From Globodera rostochiensis (lineage: Eukaryota > Nematoda > Chromadorea > Rhabditida > Heteroderidae), in the NCBI GenBank assembly GCA_018350325.1, contig JAEVLN010000001.1, positions 4,617,254 through 4,681,253 of the forward strand: DNA of 64,000 nucleotides, in the 5' to 3' direction. A model generated the notes under the pieces. The model saw only the letters and a program-made list of their open reading frames with translations. It did not search any database and was not told the DNA's origin. Each line of letters opens with the position of its first letter. The stretch's first letter is position 1. Below, piece by piece: positions 63,577 to 64,000 of this stretch. Position numbers and translations under genes: made by a program.

Positions 63577-64000
63577 CTGCAATTGTATTCGAAATACCAA
63601 TAAAATTAAAGTGTAAGTGTATATATGTAAGAAGGACTCCAATGTAAGGACTTCATTTCAGAGCCGAAGATTTTTGCAAATATAATTGGCAAAAAAACGC
63701 TACTATATGTAGATATGTAAATAATTATGCAAGTTGTATGGACTGGTGACTATTTGAGAAATATTTAAAAGAACATTCAATTTGAATTTGGCCAATGTTG
63801 CACGAGATTTCGGAGTGAGGAGAAGACAAGGATTAAGACTTCACAGGAGGCACTAACATTTAAAAAATTGATCTTTATAACAAGGGCAAATTTGGAATGG
63901 AAATACAATTTTCATTGAAGTCAATCATAGGTTACCTAATTGTGCTGATAAAATTGTAAAAAAAAATGATTGGTGATGGATTACTTTTCCTTTCTTCCAA
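63577..64000. other. upstream region of copper ATPase
   Basis: This is AT-rich sequence 5' of the minus-strand ATPase. Reading the minus strand towards the start, it ends in a pyrimidine-poor stretch plus TTGCAG immediately before the ATG, which could be an outron with a trans-splice acceptor. No gene is seen. Confidence 0.45.

Overview
This 64 kb window is eukaryotic and reads as a nematode chromosome segment. The evidence is two cuticle collagens, an innexin, a CUA-1/ATP7-type copper pump, a FMRFamide-receptor-like GPCR and many introns of about 40-60 nt. A short run of the nematode telomere hexamer TTAGGC also lies inside the sequence. Very frequent homopolymeric G/C tracts (often 10-30 nt) and purine/pyrimidine minisatellites suggest a plant-parasitic tylenchid such as a cyst nematode. 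That lineage call is inference; no sequence here proves genus or species.

Layout, left to right: a DAAM-type formin (+, 5' end outside the window); a secreted ShKT-domain protein (-); an innexin (-); the small TFIIA subunit (-) just downstream of AAMP (-); a secreted lustrin/Kunitz-like Cys-rich protein (+); a neuropeptide-type GPCR (-) whose predicted C-terminus runs into a minisatellite; 2.8 kb without a convincing gene; a microsomal-type epoxide hydrolase (+) convergent with an acid lipase (-); a cuticle collagen (+); a weak small ORF set (-); SREK1IP1 (-); a hAT-type MITE; a coiled-coil gene (+) with a small Cys-rich membrane protein gene nested antisense in an intron; PP2A B56 (-); CWC15 and an SLC37-type transporter (+,+); a KLF transcription factor (+); a second collagen (+); the V-ATPase c'' subunit (-); mitochondrial S12 (+) convergent with TIPRL (-); a BAG6-like protein (+); an internally deleted Merlin-type DNA transposon; ribosomal protein L10 (-); and a copper-transporting P-type ATPase (-).

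The genes are mostly unrelated housekeeping, cuticle or signalling functions, with no evident multi-gene pathway. Two close same-strand pairs (AAMP/TFIIA-gamma and CWC15/SLC37) could be small operons. PP2A-B56 and TIPRL both belong to the PP2A system but are 12 kb apart.

The most interesting material is non-genic. It includes the Merlin element with about 135 bp inverted repeats and an 8 bp target duplication, and the 454 bp hAT MITE with perfect 16 bp TIRs and an 8 bp TSD plus decayed relatives. Several minisatellites also copy splice junctions of their host gene; the clearest is in the formin, where the exon end encoding the FH2 GNAFG motif plus its 5' splice site is repeated about nine times. 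Exon structures were read by hand from homology and splice signals, so exact junctions are approximate unless given.
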